NCBI GenBank assembly: GCA_046048295.1
Contig: JBJOGJ010000093.1
Span: forward strand, 1 to 13,643
Direction: 5' to 3'
From: CBDCWA01 sp046048295
GTDB taxonomy: Bacteria > Pseudomonadota > Alphaproteobacteria > Rhizobiales > Hyphomicrobiaceae
DNA length: 13,643 bases
Translations under genes and position numbers: made by a program
Part shown: piece by piece, positions 13,575 through 13,643 of the stretch
Position numbering within the stretch: the first letter of the stretch is position 1
How the letters are laid out: each line of letters begins with the position of its first letter
Notes under the pieces: generated by a model
What the model saw: only the letters and a program-made list of their open reading frames with translations
Told to the model about the DNA's origin: nothing
The model's database searches: none

Positions 13575-13643
13575 ACAGAACTCCAACATGATCGTATCCG
13601 TGAATGCGGACACGAGCGGGTTCCGCAACGAATTGCGGTCGGC
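13567..13643 (+). CDS. Tail tape measure protein, 3' part outside the window (GTA g11 position)
   Basis: Only 25 codons are visible. They read M-D-E-Q-N-S-N-M-I-V-S-V-N-A-D-T-S-G-F-R-N-E-L-R-S; the I-V-S-V-N-A-D-T-S-G-F-R-x-E-L pattern is typical of the N-terminus of phage tape measure proteins. Position directly after the two chaperones agrees. The ATG overlaps g10.1 by eight bases, and AAGGAG lies about ten bases upstream. The alternative ATG at 13571 stops after six codons. The protein would set tail length. Confidence 0.7.
   Translation, partial: MDEQNSNMIVSVNADTSGFRNELRS

Overview
The window looks like a piece of a high-GC alphaproteobacterial chromosome, most likely from the order Hyphomicrobiales. 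The reasons are the high GC with GC-rich third codon positions, the rplM-rpsI pair carrying an N-terminally extended S9, a conserved small glycine-rich protein, and above all the cluster on the right. The order is inferred from gene content; no rRNA or other taxonomic marker is present.

Left part (1-5540), ordinary chromosome. In order: the 3' end of a HAD hydrolase (+); a convergent, repeat-rich 207-base spacer; a single-domain response regulator (-); a GNAT acetyltransferase (-); and the ribosomal protein operon rplM-rpsI (-), with a near-consensus promoter in front and a Rho-independent terminator behind. Next come three rightward genes: a small exported protein, an ECHDC3-like crotonase lacking both usual catalytic glutamates, and a CoA-binding Rossmann protein. 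A small glycine-rich hydrophobic protein (-) closes this part.

Middle (5540-5861). A 322-base gene-free stretch contains an AT-rich block, a sigma70-type promoter (TTGACA-17-TATCAA) and an interrupted palindrome that overlaps its -10 element. This looks like the control region of the next cluster.

Right part (5862-13643). This is a head-and-tail gene cluster, entirely on the + strand. Its order matches the Rhodobacter capsulatus gene transfer agent (RcGTA): small terminase (g1), large terminase (g2), portal (g3), HK97-type prohead protease (g4), major capsid (g5), head-tail connector (g6), head closure/adaptor (g7), tail terminator (g8), tail tube (g9), two tail assembly chaperones (g10, g10.1) and the start of the tape measure (g11), which is cut by the window edge. 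No integrase, repressor, replication or lysis gene separates it from the housekeeping genes, and no gene looks broken. A domesticated gene transfer agent is therefore more likely than a prophage, though g12-g15 lie outside the window.

Three details in this cluster are not explained by the gene list. (1) A row of strong RNA hairpins fills the capsid/g6 gap. (2) A phase-correct -1 slippery heptamer, CCCTTTC, lies in the g10/g10.1 overlap. (3) A 53-codon ORF is inserted between g7 and g8 with ATGA overlaps on both sides, where many HK97-type phages carry a gp10-family gene.
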